Assembly (NCBI RefSeq): GCF_013408335.1 | Contig: NZ_JACBZR010000001.1 | Coordinates: 2,604,001-2,668,000 of the forward strand | Direction: 5' to 3' | DNA: 64,000 nt | Source of the DNA: Nocardioides panzhihuensis | Lineage (GTDB): Bacteria > Actinomycetota > Actinomycetes > Propionibacteriales > Nocardioidaceae | In this document: positions 40,918 to 49,704 of the stretch, piece by piece | Position numbering within the stretch: position 1 is the stretch's first letter | Layout of the letters: the number at the start of each line of letters is the position of its first letter | Notes under the pieces: generated by a model | Told to the model about the DNA's origin: nothing | What the model saw: only the letters and a program-made list of their open reading frames with translations | Database searches by the model: none | Program-made: the position numbers and the translations under genes

Positions 40918-40961
40918 GTAGTTGAAATCCGAACTACTCGGCAAACAGTTGCTCAATCAAC
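40918..40961. promoter_or_regulatory. Twin inverted repeats in the divergent promoter
   Basis: GTAGTT-N8-AACTAC (40918-40937) and GTTG-N6-CAAC (40948-40961), sharing AGTTG half-sites, in a locally AT-richer stretch between the monooxygenase and the ABC exporter. The MarR-like size suggests a regulator site; no regulator gene is adjacent. Confidence 0.45.
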
Positions 40962-41017
40962 GTTATTCCAGGAAACCCCTTGGCGTACGCGGGACCCCGT
41001 GTGCCAACGTACGTCAG

Positions 41018-41839
41018 GTGTCCGGGCCGCTGCATCCACAGATCAGCCTGTACGCCGCGATCGCGACCCGGTCCTTCCGCCGCTACTCCACCTACACCGC
41101 AGCCACGCTCGCCGGGATCTTCACCAACTCGGTCTTCGGGATCATCCTCAGCTTCGCCTATCTGGCGCTGTGGGAGCAGAACCCTTCGGCCGGCGGCTAC
41201 GAGGCCGACCAGGCGGTCACCTTCGTCTGGATCGGGCAGGCGCTGCTGATGACCGTCGCACTGTGGAGCGGTGGCTCGACCGACGACCTCGCCGAGCGGA
41301 TCCGCACCGGTGACATCGCCGTCGACCTCTACCGCCCCGTCAGCGTCCTCGGCTGGTATCTCGCCGCCGACCTCGGCCGCGGGCTCTACCACTTCGCGAC
41401 CCGAGGGGTGGCGCCGGCGATCGTCGGCGCGCTGCTGTTCGGGCTCGTCACGCCCTCGGTCGTCGGCGCGGCCGGGTTCCTGGTCAGCGTCGTCCTCGCC
41501 GTGGTGGTCAGCTTCGCCGTCCGGTTCCTCTTCGCCGCCAGCGCCTTCTGGCTCCTGGACGCGACCGGGCCGCGGGTGCTGCTGAGCGTGCTGGCCACCT
41601 TCTTCAGCGGGCTGACCCTTCCCCTCAACCTCTTCCCCGACGGTCTGCGCCAGGTCGCGCTCGCGCTGCCGTTCGCCTCCTACATCCAGACCCCGGCCGA
41701 CATCTGGCTGGGCCGTCACACCGGGCTCGACATGATCGCCGCGATCGGGCTGCAGGTGCTGTGGGCGGTCGTGCTCCTGGCGACGTGCGCGCTCGTGCTG
41801 CGCGCGGCGACGCGCAAGGTGGTGGTCCAGGGTGGTTGA
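41018..41839 (+). CDS. ABC-2 family permease, subunit 1
   Basis: Membrane protein of 273 aa with six helices, of the type paired with a second similar subunit and a DrrA-like ATPase (RTGDIAVDLYRPVSVLGWYLAADLGRG is typical). The GTG at 41018 is chosen because the 32 codons upstream lack similarity and conservation. It overlaps the second permease by 8 bp. Confidence 0.85.
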   Translation: MSGPLHPQISLYAAIATRSFRRYSTYTAATLAGIFTNSVFGIILSFAYLALWEQNPSAGGYEADQAVTFVWIGQALLMTVALWSGGSTDDLAERIRTGDIAVDLYRPVSVLGWYLAADLGRGLYHFATRGVAPAIVGALLFGLVTPSVVGAAGFLVSVVLAVVVSFAVRFLFAASAFWLLDATGPRVLLSVLATFFSGLTLPLNLFPDGLRQVALALPFASYIQTPADIWLGRHTGLDMIAAIGLQVLWAVVLLATCALVLRAATRKVVVQGG

Positions 41840-42659
41840 TGCCGACACGCCTGCGGCGTACGTCGCTCATGCGGTTCGCTCCTACTGGCTCATCGCGCTG
41901 CTGTGGATCCGAGCGGCGATGGCCTATCCGGTCTCGTTCTGGACGATGCTGGTCGGCGGCGTGCTCATCACGTTCCTCGACTTCGTGGCGATCTGGCTGA
42001 TGTTCACCCACGTCGACACCTACGGCGGCTTCACGCTGCGCGAGATCGCGCTGCTCTACGGGCTCACCTCGATCGCGTTCCGCATCGCCGACATGCTGGT
42101 CGGAAGCGTGGAGAAGATCGGTCGATACGTACGCAGCGGAGACCTCGACGCGATGATGACCAAGCCGGTCCCGGTGCTGGTGCAGCTGTGCGCCGACCGG
42201 TTCGAGCTGCGCCGGCTCGGCCAGATCGCGCAGGGTCTCGCAGTGTTCGCGTGGGCGGCACCGATCGTGGAGTGGAGCCCGCAGCGGCTGGCCGTGCTCG
42301 TGCTCGCGCTCGTCTCGGGCGTGGTCATCTACTTCTGCGTGTTCGTGATCTTCTCGACGATCCAGTTCTGGACCACGGACGCCTCGGAGGTCGCCAGCGC
42401 CTTCACCTACGGTGGCAACACGATCATGCAGTATCCGATGACGATCTTCCCGCGTGAGGTCGTCAGGTCCTTGACCTACCTGCTGCCGCTGGCGTTCGTG
42501 AACTGGTACCCGTGCCTGTTCCTGCTCGGCCGCACCGATCCGTTCGGCTCCCCGGACTGGTTCCGCTTCGCCTCGCCCCTGGCCGCGCTGGTGCTGGTCG
42601 GTGTCACCACGCTCGTGTGGCGTCAGGGGCTCCGTCGTTACCGATCCACCGGGAGCTGA
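41832..42659 (+). CDS. ABC-2 family permease, subunit 2
   Basis: Membrane protein of 275 aa with six helices and the counterpart motif RSGDLDAMMTKPVPVLVQLCADRFELRRLGQ. With subunit 1 and the ATPase at 42661 it forms a heteromeric exporter, probably for a lipid or small molecule. Its stop is followed by the ATPase GTG with 1 bp between. Confidence 0.87.
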   Translation: MVDADTPAAYVAHAVRSYWLIALLWIRAAMAYPVSFWTMLVGGVLITFLDFVAIWLMFTHVDTYGGFTLREIALLYGLTSIAFRIADMLVGSVEKIGRYVRSGDLDAMMTKPVPVLVQLCADRFELRRLGQIAQGLAVFAWAAPIVEWSPQRLAVLVLALVSGVVIYFCVFVIFSTIQFWTTDASEVASAFTYGGNTIMQYPMTIFPREVVRSLTYLLPLAFVNWYPCLFLLGRTDPFGSPDWFRFASPLAALVLVGVTTLVWRQGLRRYRSTGS

Positions 42660-42660
42660 T

Positions 42661-43608
42661 GTGTCTCTGATCGAGGTGCGGGACCTTTCTCGCGAGTTCA
42701 CGATCCGCAAGCGTGCGGGTGCTTTCAGACGTACGTCAGTGGTGAAGCACGCCGTGCACGACCTCTCGTTCGACATCGAGGCGGGCGAGATGGTCGGCTA
42801 CATCGGCCCCAACGGGGCGGGAAAGTCGACCACCATCAAGATGCTCACCGGGATCCTGGTGCCCTCCGGCGGGTCTGCGCTCGTCGCCGGCCTGGAGCCC
42901 TCTCGCCAGCGCCGCGAGCTGGCCCGGCGGATCGGGGTGGTCTTCGGGCAGCGTACGTCGCTGTGGTGGGACCTGCCGCTGCACGACTCCTTCGAGCTGC
43001 TGCGACGGATCTACCGGATCCCGGACCAGACCTTCCGCCGCAACCTGGAGGACCACGTCGCGCTGCTCGACCTCGGCGACCTGATGGACACTCCCGTGCG
43101 ACAGCTGAGCCTCGGCCAGCGGATGCGCGGCGACATCGCCGCGGCGCTGCTCCACGACCCCGAGATCCTCTACCTCGACGAGCCGACGATCGGCCTCGAC
43201 GTGGTCTCCAAGGGGCGCCTGCGGGAGTTCCTGCGGGCCCTCAACCACGAGCGGCGCACGACCTTGATGCTCACCACCCATGACCTCCAGGACATCGAGG
43301 CGCTGTGCGACCGGGTGATCGTGATCGACCACGGTACCGCCGTCTTCGACGGCCCGCTCTCGTCGCTACGCGCGACCGGCGGGTCGTCCCGCACCCTCGT
43401 CGTCGACCTCGTCGACGAGGCCTCCCCCATCGCCATCGAGGGCGCCCGGGTCGTGAAGATCGAGGGCCCCCGCCAATGGCTGGCCTTCCCCGCCGGCGCC
43501 TCCGCGGCGCCGCTGGTCGCCCAGATCACCGCTGCGTACGACGTCGCCGACCTCTCCATCCACGAGCCTGACATCGAGGACGTCATCCGGCAGCTCTACT
43601 CGCGCTGA
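42661..43608 (+). CDS. ABC transporter ATP-binding protein
   Basis: ATPase of 315 aa with Walker A GPNGAGKSTTI (about residues 57-67), signature LSLGQRMRGDIAAAL, Walker B ILYLDEPTIGLD and switch TTHDLQDIEALC. A C-terminal domain of about 90 residues follows. It completes the exporter begun at 41018. The convergent neighbour is a condensation-domain protein, so export of a peptide- or ester-type metabolite is possible but unproven. Confidence 0.9.
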   Translation: MSLIEVRDLSREFTIRKRAGAFRRTSVVKHAVHDLSFDIEAGEMVGYIGPNGAGKSTTIKMLTGILVPSGGSALVAGLEPSRQRRELARRIGVVFGQRTSLWWDLPLHDSFELLRRIYRIPDQTFRRNLEDHVALLDLGDLMDTPVRQLSLGQRMRGDIAAALLHDPEILYLDEPTIGLDVVSKGRLREFLRALNHERRTTLMLTTHDLQDIEALCDRVIVIDHGTAVFDGPLSSLRATGGSSRTLVVDLVDEASPIAIEGARVVKIEGPRQWLAFPAGASAAPLVAQITAAYDVADLSIHEPDIEDVIRQLYSR

Positions 43609-43621
43609 CCTCGGCCGGCCC

Positions 43622-45007
43622 TCATGCCGTCCCCTCTAGCTCGGACGTCTCGACCTGCGCGATCTCGTCGATGAGCGCGCTCATCCCGCTGATGAGGCCA
43701 CGCACTGCCCGCTCCGCGGCGACGGCCGCCGGGTAGCGCGTCGCGACGTTGAGACCGTCCGGGTCACGCACGAGCCACAGGTAGACCTCGTCGTCGGCGC
43801 GGGCGGGGGCCCGCAGCGTACGGGCGTCCCAGTCGTGCCAACGCTCGGCGCCGGCGGTGAAGCGGGTGTCGACGAAGGTGACGACGAAGTGCGGGGCGTC
43901 CTCGACCCCGAGCAGGTCCGCAACCCGCGCGAACGGTTGGCGGACCAGCGGCTTCGTCTCCGCGAGCGCGGCCTGGACACGGCCTGCTACCTCGGGCAGC
44001 GTCTCGGCGCCGGTGATGTCGAGGGTGACCGGGACCAGGCCGACGTACCAGCCGACGGCGGCGGCGTGCTCCGTGGTGTAGCGGGTGTGCATGGGCGCCA
44101 CGAAACGCATCCGCTCGACGCCGTGCTGAGCCCGCAGGACGTACGCCATCGCGCCCATCATCCCGGCCTGGAACGAGACCCCAGCGCTCTTGCACAGCTC
44201 GCCCAGGACCCGTGCCTGACGGGGGTCGCCGAGCCACTGCGACAGGCCGGCCTGTGGCAGCGGCGCCGCCGAGGCGGGTACGTCGGTGATGCCCTCGACC
44301 GGGAAGTCGGCGAACCGCAGCGTGCCGTCCGGAGTCGTCAGCCAGTCGCGCCAGACCCGCACCGACTCGCTCTCCAGCGACATCGCCTCGCCCGTGACCC
44401 GCTCGGCGGCGGAGTGGTCGATGTGGCTGCCGGTCGTGGCCACAGCCAGCTCGGCGAACGGCTCACCGGCCCGTGCCCGCTCGTAGAGCGTGGCGATCTC
44501 CTCGAACCAGAGCAGCTGGGAGTAGGCGTCCATGACCCCGTGGTCGGCACCGAAGACGAGGGTGAAGCCGTTGGTGTCGGCCACCGTCGCGAACACGACG
44601 TGGGGCCAGGCCGACGGGTCGATGTGGTCGGCGAGGAGGTCCGCGACGCAGGACCTGGCGCCCGCGGCGTCGAACCAGCCCAGGGAGGTGGCGCTCATCG
44701 ACACGTCCGCAGGTGCGACCGCACGGCGCCGGCGGCCGGTGGGGGTCTCCTCGACCGTCCCACGCAGCGCCTCGTGGCGTCCGAGCCAGGCCCGCAGCGC
44801 GAGCGTCAGCGCCGTGTGGTCGAGCGGCCCTGCCAGCCGCATGATAGACCCGATCCAAGAGCCCGCCTCAGCCGTGTCGAGGTGCAGCTCGTGGTTGTGG
44901 GACAGTCGGCGGTCGTCGTCGACCCAGGCGCTCGGCTCCGCGGTGGGGATCCACGCGGTCACCTCGCCCGGGGGTACGTCGTACGCGGACAGCTCGGTGT
45001 ACTCCAT
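43622..45007 (-). CDS. Stand-alone condensation-domain protein (NRPS C domain/PapA-like)
   Basis: Acyltransferase-fold protein of 461 aa with no adenylation or carrier domain. The active-site motif reads ADHGVMDAYS in place of HHxxxDG: the first histidine is replaced by aspartate but the catalytic second histidine and the structural aspartate are kept, as in active PapA-type enzymes. SFQAGMMGAMAYVLRAQHG and VGWYVGLVPVTLD match the latch and floor-loop regions. It would join an acyl or aminoacyl thioester to an alcohol or amine. It sits between an ABC exporter and an alpha/beta hydrolase. Confidence 0.85.
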   Translation of the reverse strand: MEYTELSAYDVPPGEVTAWIPTAEPSAWVDDDRRLSHNHELHLDTAEAGSWIGSIMRLAGPLDHTALTLALRAWLGRHEALRGTVEETPTGRRRRAVAPADVSMSATSLGWFDAAGARSCVADLLADHIDPSAWPHVVFATVADTNGFTLVFGADHGVMDAYSQLLWFEEIATLYERARAGEPFAELAVATTGSHIDHSAAERVTGEAMSLESESVRVWRDWLTTPDGTLRFADFPVEGITDVPASAAPLPQAGLSQWLGDPRQARVLGELCKSAGVSFQAGMMGAMAYVLRAQHGVERMRFVAPMHTRYTTEHAAAVGWYVGLVPVTLDITGAETLPEVAGRVQAALAETKPLVRQPFARVADLLGVEDAPHFVVTFVDTRFTAGAERWHDWDARTLRAPARADDEVYLWLVRDPDGLNVATRYPAAVAAERAVRGLISGMSALIDEIAQVETSELEGTA

Positions 45008-45261
45008 CGGAGCGTGGAGGTCCTCTCTGAGGTGGGCTCATGGTGGCAGGCGCCATCTCCGGGACTTGAACGAACCTCAAGAACGCCGTAGCCCGAGAAG
45101 ACGACCCGCCGATGACGGCAGCAGATGTCGTCTCGTGTCACCAACCATTGTGCCCGCTCGCACGCCCGGACCTCGACCATCCCAGACGTGGGACTCCCCA
45201 CACTTCGGGCGTCGACGGACGTCGCGAGCGCACGCCTGGGTTCTGGTGAGAAGATGCGGTC
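45008..45261. other. Divergent intergenic region
   Basis: This 254-bp gap between the condensation-domain gene and the alpha/beta hydrolase must hold both promoters. I see no clear -35/-10 pair, palindrome over 6 bp or small gene in it. Confidence 0.4.
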
Positions 45262-46203
45262 ATGACGATCGACGTACTCGGTGAGCCCTACACCGTGGAG
45301 ACCATCGAACTCTCGGACGACTTCGAGGGCACGGTCGTGGCCACGCTGGTCAAGCGGGACGCCGACGGCGACGCGAAGGGCGCGGTCCTCTACGTCCACG
45401 GCTTCTCCGACTACTTCTTCCAGAAGGAGTACGCCGAGTGGTGGACCGCACGCGGCTACGACTTCTACGCCCTGGACCTGCGCAAGTACGGTCGCTCGCT
45501 CCTCGAGCACCAGTCGGGGACGTACATCGGTGATCTCTCCGAGTACTTCGACGAGATCGACGCCGCCTGGGAGCGCATCACCGAGCGCGACGGCCACTCC
45601 CACATCATGCTCAGCGCTCACTCCACCGGCGGGCTGACGGTCTCGCTGTGGGCTCATGACCGCCAGCCCGACGCCCTGGCCGGGATGGTGCTCAACTCCC
45701 CGTGGCTCGACCTGCAGGGCTCGTTCCTGCTGCGGGAGCTGGCGACGCCGGTGGTGCGCCGGATCGGCCACCGGGTCCCGATGCGTGAGCTGGGTCGTGA
45801 CGTGAGCGGCTACTACACGATGTCGCTCCACGTCGACCACGACGGCGAGTGGGAGTTCGACCTCGGGCTCAAGCCGGTCGGTTCCTACCCGATCCGGCTC
45901 GGCTGGCTCAAGGCGATCCGCGACGGCCACGCCAGGCTCCACCGGGGCCTGGACGTGAAGGCGCCCGTGCTGGTGCTTTCCTCCGACCGTTCCAGCAAGC
46001 CCAAGGCGATGGGCGACATCGTCCACTCCACCGACATCGTCCTCGACGTACGCCAGATCCGCCGCTGGTCGACCGCCATCGGCAGGCACGTCACCTACGT
46101 CGCGGTCCCCGGCGCGAAACACGATGTGATCCTGTCTCGCCCCGATGTCCGCAAACAGGCATACGCGGAGATCGAGCGCTGGCTGGCGGCGTACGGCGTC
46201 TAG
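45262..46203 (+). CDS. Alpha/beta hydrolase (serine aminopeptidase/monoacylglycerol lipase type)
   Basis: Soluble hydrolase of 313 aa with the Hydrolase_4 fold. The oxyanion motif is YVHGFSDYFFQKEYA, the nucleophile elbow is SAHSTGG (Ala instead of the usual Gly before His), the acid lies near LSSDRSSKP and the histidine is in GAKHDVI. Relatives cleave monoacylglycerols or lysophospholipids. It is the last gene before a clear terminator. Confidence 0.87.
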   Translation: MTIDVLGEPYTVETIELSDDFEGTVVATLVKRDADGDAKGAVLYVHGFSDYFFQKEYAEWWTARGYDFYALDLRKYGRSLLEHQSGTYIGDLSEYFDEIDAAWERITERDGHSHIMLSAHSTGGLTVSLWAHDRQPDALAGMVLNSPWLDLQGSFLLRELATPVVRRIGHRVPMRELGRDVSGYYTMSLHVDHDGEWEFDLGLKPVGSYPIRLGWLKAIRDGHARLHRGLDVKAPVLVLSSDRSSKPKAMGDIVHSTDIVLDVRQIRRWSTAIGRHVTYVAVPGAKHDVILSRPDVRKQAYAEIERWLAAYGV

Positions 46204-46233
46204 ATATTCTTCCCGCCCAAACCCAGAACAACT

Positions 46234-46268
46234 CATCAAATGGCCCGACACAGTCAGGCCATTTGATG
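46234..46268. terminator. Terminator after alpha/beta hydrolase
   Basis: CATCAAATGGCC and GGCCATTTGATG form a perfect 12-bp stem with an 11-nt loop, 31 nt after the stop; it can be extended by ACAAC/TTGT. Lower GC than its surroundings. Confidence 0.75.
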
Positions 46269-46324
46269 TTGTCAATCGCCTGGCCGTTGACCCCCGGTGG
46301 ACGAAAGACAAAGCCGGTGGGCGT

Positions 46325-46330
46325 TAGGGT
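46325..46330 (+). promoter_or_regulatory. -10 box TAGGGT upstream of BCCT transporter
   Basis: TAGGGT lies 35 nt before the GTG at 46366, leaving a short leader with GGAAGGA as the ribosome-binding site. Confidence 0.45.
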
Positions 46331-46365
46331 GCTGTGGTCCCGATCCCAACCGGAAGGACAACAGT

Positions 46366-48165
46366 GTGACTTCTGATAAGAAGACAGACAGTCCGAAACA
46401 TTCCGAACATCGCAATCCCACCGGCCTCATCAAGTCCCCCACAGGCGACGTGGTCCCCCACCCCGCGCTGGACCTGCCGATCTCGAGCGAACAGGACCGC
46501 CGCAAAGGCATCGACTGGGTCGTCTTCGGTATTGCCGCCGCCATCGCCATCGCGTTCATGGCTTGGGGCTTCATCAATACCGACGGATTGAGCTCGGTAG
46601 CCAACAACGCCCTTGGCTGGGTGCTGGACAAGGCCGGCTGGTTCTTTGTCCTGACTGCCAGCGGTTTCGTCATCTACATCATCTGGCTCGCCGTCAGCAA
46701 GTACGGCAACATACCCTTGGGCCGCGACGACGAGAAGCCGGAATTCAAGACGGCTTCCTGGATCGCGATGATGTTCAGCGCCGGTATGGGCATCGGACTG
46801 ATGTTCTACGGCGTCAGCGAGCCGATCTCGCACTTCGTCACCCCACCACCGGGCACCGGCGAAGCGGGCAACCCGGAGGCCATCCAGACGGCCATGGCGA
46901 CCACCATGTTCCACTGGACGTTGCACCCGTGGGCGATCTACGCGGTCGTGGGTCTTGCGATCGGCTACGGCGCCTACCGCAAGGGTCGCGTCAGCCTGAT
47001 CTCCTCGGCCTTCACGCCGCTGCTCGGCAAGAAGACCGTCGAAGGACCGGCGGGCAAGGCGATCGACATCTTCGCCATCTTCGCGACACTGTTCGGTTCC
47101 GCCACCTCGCTCGGCACGGGCGCGATCCAGATCGAGAGCGGCCTGCAGATCGTGGCCGGGCTCGGCGAGGTCGGCAACAACGTCCTGATCGGCATCATCG
47201 TCGTCCTGACGATCTGCTTCGTGATCTCCGCGGTCTCGGGTGTGGCCAAGGGCATCCAGTGGCTCTCCAACATCAACATGGTGCTGGCCCTGTTCCTTGC
47301 GGTGTTCCTGTTCGTGGTCGGCCCGACGGTCTTCATCCTCGACCTGATCCCGACCTCGCTCGGCACCTACATCGGTGACCTCGCCCAGATGTCGGCCCGC
47401 ACCGGTGTCGGCGGCGCGGAGACCTCCGCGTGGCTCGGTTCCTGGACCATCTTCTACTGGGCCTGGTGGATCTCGTGGACGCCGTTCGTCGGCATGTTCA
47501 TCGCGCGGATCTCGCGTGGTCGCACCATCCGGCAGTTCGTCGCCGGCGTGCTCCTGGTCCCCAGTGCGGTCAGCGTCATCTGGTTCGCCATCCTGGGTGG
47601 CACCGCCATCGACCTGCAGCGTGACGGTGCGGTCGACATCGCCGGTCTCGGCGGGGTGGAGTCTCAGCTGTTCACCACCCTCGACCAGTTCCCGCTGGCG
47701 ACGGTGATGAGCGTCCTGGTCATGGTCCTGGTGGCGATCTTCTTCGTCTCCGGTGCCGACGCGGCCTCGATCGTGATGGGCACGCTCTCCGAGCGTGGCG
47801 TGGAGGAGCCCAAGCGGGCCACCGTCATCTTCTGGGGTGTCGCCACCGGTGTCGTGGCCATCCTGGGGCTGATCGCCGGTGGCGCGGACGCGCTCTCCGG
47901 CCTGCAGACGATCACGATCGTGGCGGCGCTGCCGTTCACGGTGATCATGGTCGGACTCGCGGTCTCGCTGCAGAAGGACCTGCAGACCGATCCGTTGATC
48001 GTCCGTGGACAGTACGCCGCGGACGCGGTCGAGCAGGCCGTCATCACCGGTGTCACCGAGCACGGCGACGACTTCGCGTTCGCGGTCGTCGAGGACGACC
48101 ACAGCAACGACACCGGGTCCACCTCGGTGTCCGAGCCTGGTGAGGGTCCGGCCGACAAGGGCTGA
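46366..48165 (+). CDS. BCCT-family betaine/carnitine/choline transporter
   Basis: Sodium- or proton-coupled symporter of 599 aa with twelve membrane helices. The glycine-rich substrate segment in helix 3 is AGMGIGLMFYGVSEP and the tryptophan box is WTIFYWAWWISWTPFVGMFIARISRGRTIR. The charged N-terminal tail (about 45 aa) and an acidic C-terminal tail (about 35 aa) resemble the osmosensing ends of BetP-like proteins. Uptake of glycine betaine or a related compatible solute is likely. GGAAGGA precedes the GTG. Confidence 0.93.
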   Translation: MTSDKKTDSPKHSEHRNPTGLIKSPTGDVVPHPALDLPISSEQDRRKGIDWVVFGIAAAIAIAFMAWGFINTDGLSSVANNALGWVLDKAGWFFVLTASGFVIYIIWLAVSKYGNIPLGRDDEKPEFKTASWIAMMFSAGMGIGLMFYGVSEPISHFVTPPPGTGEAGNPEAIQTAMATTMFHWTLHPWAIYAVVGLAIGYGAYRKGRVSLISSAFTPLLGKKTVEGPAGKAIDIFAIFATLFGSATSLGTGAIQIESGLQIVAGLGEVGNNVLIGIIVVLTICFVISAVSGVAKGIQWLSNINMVLALFLAVFLFVVGPTVFILDLIPTSLGTYIGDLAQMSARTGVGGAETSAWLGSWTIFYWAWWISWTPFVGMFIARISRGRTIRQFVAGVLLVPSAVSVIWFAILGGTAIDLQRDGAVDIAGLGGVESQLFTTLDQFPLATVMSVLVMVLVAIFFVSGADAASIVMGTLSERGVEEPKRATVIFWGVATGVVAILGLIAGGADALSGLQTITIVAALPFTVIMVGLAVSLQKDLQTDPLIVRGQYAADAVEQAVITGVTEHGDDFAFAVVEDDHSNDTGSTSVSEPGEGPADKG

Positions 48166-48181
48166 TCCTCGAGGTCTGAAA

Positions 48182-48215
48182 CTGATGGCGGGGTCCCTCG
48201 GGACCCCGCCATCAG
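48182..48215. terminator. Bidirectional terminator
   Basis: CTGATGGCGGGGTCCC and its exact complement form a near loop-less 34-bp palindrome. It lies 16 nt after the BCCT stop and contains the stop codon of the convergent nitroreductase. Confidence 0.85.
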
Positions 48216-48880
48216 TCGTCTGTCAGTGGCGTCCCTGCGTACGTCTCCAGGGTGACGAACTCCTCGACCGGCTGCCGGCTGAGCCTGGTGAGCTGCCTGA
48301 CCGGCTTCCCCAGCGGGACGACCGCCGCGACGGCGTAGCCCTCGGGGGCGCCGAGAAGATCGAGGAGCGCCGGCTCCTCCGCGACGGCCATCGTGGTGAT
48401 GACCCCACCGAAGCCCTCCTCGCGCGCGGCCAGGAGGGTGTTCCACACCAGCGGGTAGACGGAGGCGCCCGAGACGACCCCGACGCGGTCGAGCTCGGAG
48501 TCGATGGAGGCGACCACACCGAGGTCGACGAGGAAGACGAGCACCGCCGCCGCGGTGAGCAGCGGCTCGGTCATCGCGCGCGGGACCCGGGTCGCGGCGA
48601 TCTGCTCGTCGGTGACCGCACTCGGGTGGATGGTGTTCCACGGCATCTCCCCCGCCGCCTGCTGCGCGAGGTATCTGCGAGCACCCGTCGCGCTCAGCTC
48701 GACCAGCCGTTCGCGGGTCTCCTGGCTGCGTACGACCACGACGTGGGCGCCCTGCCGGTTGCCGCCGGAGGGCGCGAAGCGGGCGTTGTCGAGGATCCTG
48801 GCGAGGACCTCGTCGCTCAGCGGGTCGTCGGTGAAGTCGCGTACGGCATGGGTGGTCCGCATCGCCTCGTAGAGCTCCAT
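48212..48880 (-). CDS. Nitroreductase family protein
   Basis: FMN-binding oxidoreductase of 222 aa with the start TTHAVRDFTDDPLSDEVLARILDNARFAPSGGNRQ (flavin-phosphate binding) and EGFGGVITT near the C-terminus. It would reduce nitro or quinone compounds with NAD(P)H, or act in flavin-dependent dehalogenation or dehydrogenation; the substrate is unknown. It is last in a four-gene series with TauE, SPFH and NfeD genes. Confidence 0.87.
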   Translation of the reverse strand: MELYEAMRTTHAVRDFTDDPLSDEVLARILDNARFAPSGGNRQGAHVVVVRSQETRERLVELSATGARRYLAQQAAGEMPWNTIHPSAVTDEQIAATRVPRAMTEPLLTAAAVLVFLVDLGVVASIDSELDRVGVVSGASVYPLVWNTLLAAREEGFGGVITTMAVAEEPALLDLLGAPEGYAVAAVVPLGKPVRQLTRLSRQPVEEFVTLETYAGTPLTDD

Positions 48881-48928
48881 GGGGCCTATCCCATCAGACC
48901 GGCCCAGCCGCGGGCCGCCCCAGCGGGC

Positions 48929-49690
48929 TCAGCCCAGCAGGAAGGCGACCAGAGCCGTGATGCCGACGACGACGATCACGCCGCGGAGCACGTTGGGCGG
49001 CAGCCGACGGCCGATCCTCGCGCCGAGCAGGCCTCCGATCGTCGCGCCCACTGCGATCAGCGCCGCGATCGTCCAGTCGACGTCGGCCACGAGGGCGAAG
49101 AGGAGCCCCGAGATCCCGTTGGTGATCGCGACCAGGACGTTCTTGAGCCCGTTGAGCCGTTGCAGCGACTCGGCGACCCCGATCCCGATGATCGCGATCA
49201 TCAGCACGCCCTGAGCGGCACCGAAGTAGCCGCCGTAGACGCCGAGCAGGGCGATCGCCGGCCAGACCCACCAGCGCTCGCTGCCGTCGTCGGGCACCTC
49301 GCCGTGCCGCTTGGCGACCCAGCGGGAGATGCGCGGCCCGGTGATCACCAGGACCACCCCGAGCCCGATCAGGACCGGGACGATCGCCTCGAACGCTCCC
49401 GGCGGCAGCACCAGCAGCAGGATGCCGCCGACCGCGCCGCCGATCAGCGCCGCGACCCCGAACCGCAGGATCCGTGCGCGCTGACCGGAGAGCTCACGAC
49501 GGTAGCCCCAGGCGCCGGCCAACGAGCCCGGCACCAAGCCGATCGTGTTGGACACGTTGGCGACCACCGGAGGTACGCCGAACGCCAGCAGGGTCGGGAA
49601 CGTGATCAGCGTCCCCGACCCGACGGCTGCATTGATGGTGCCCGCCCCCACCCCGGCGAGCAGGATGAGGGCGGCTTGGAGAAGATCCAC
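48929..49690 (-). CDS. Sulfite exporter TauE/SafE family membrane protein
   Basis: Membrane protein of 253 aa with about eight helices. AGVGAGTINAAVGSGTLITFPTLLAFG at the N-terminus and the repeated GGYFGAAQGVLM in the second half are the two family motifs. Members export sulfite, sulfonates or other organic anions. The GTG start lies 14 bp after the SPFH stop, so the genes are probably co-transcribed. Confidence 0.88.
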   Translation of the reverse strand: MDLLQAALILLAGVGAGTINAAVGSGTLITFPTLLAFGVPPVVANVSNTIGLVPGSLAGAWGYRRELSGQRARILRFGVAALIGGAVGGILLLVLPPGAFEAIVPVLIGLGVVLVITGPRISRWVAKRHGEVPDDGSERWWVWPAIALLGVYGGYFGAAQGVLMIAIIGIGVAESLQRLNGLKNVLVAITNGISGLLFALVADVDWTIAALIAVGATIGGLLGARIGRRLPPNVLRGVIVVVGITALVAFLLG

Positions 49691-49704
49691 TCAGTCTCCG
49701 GACA

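Noticed and set aside
46204..46600. Horizontal acquisition of the BCCT gene because its 5' region is AT-richer
   Set aside because: The AT-rich stretch is mostly the terminator and promoter; codon use returns to the local pattern within the gene and no mobility signature is present.
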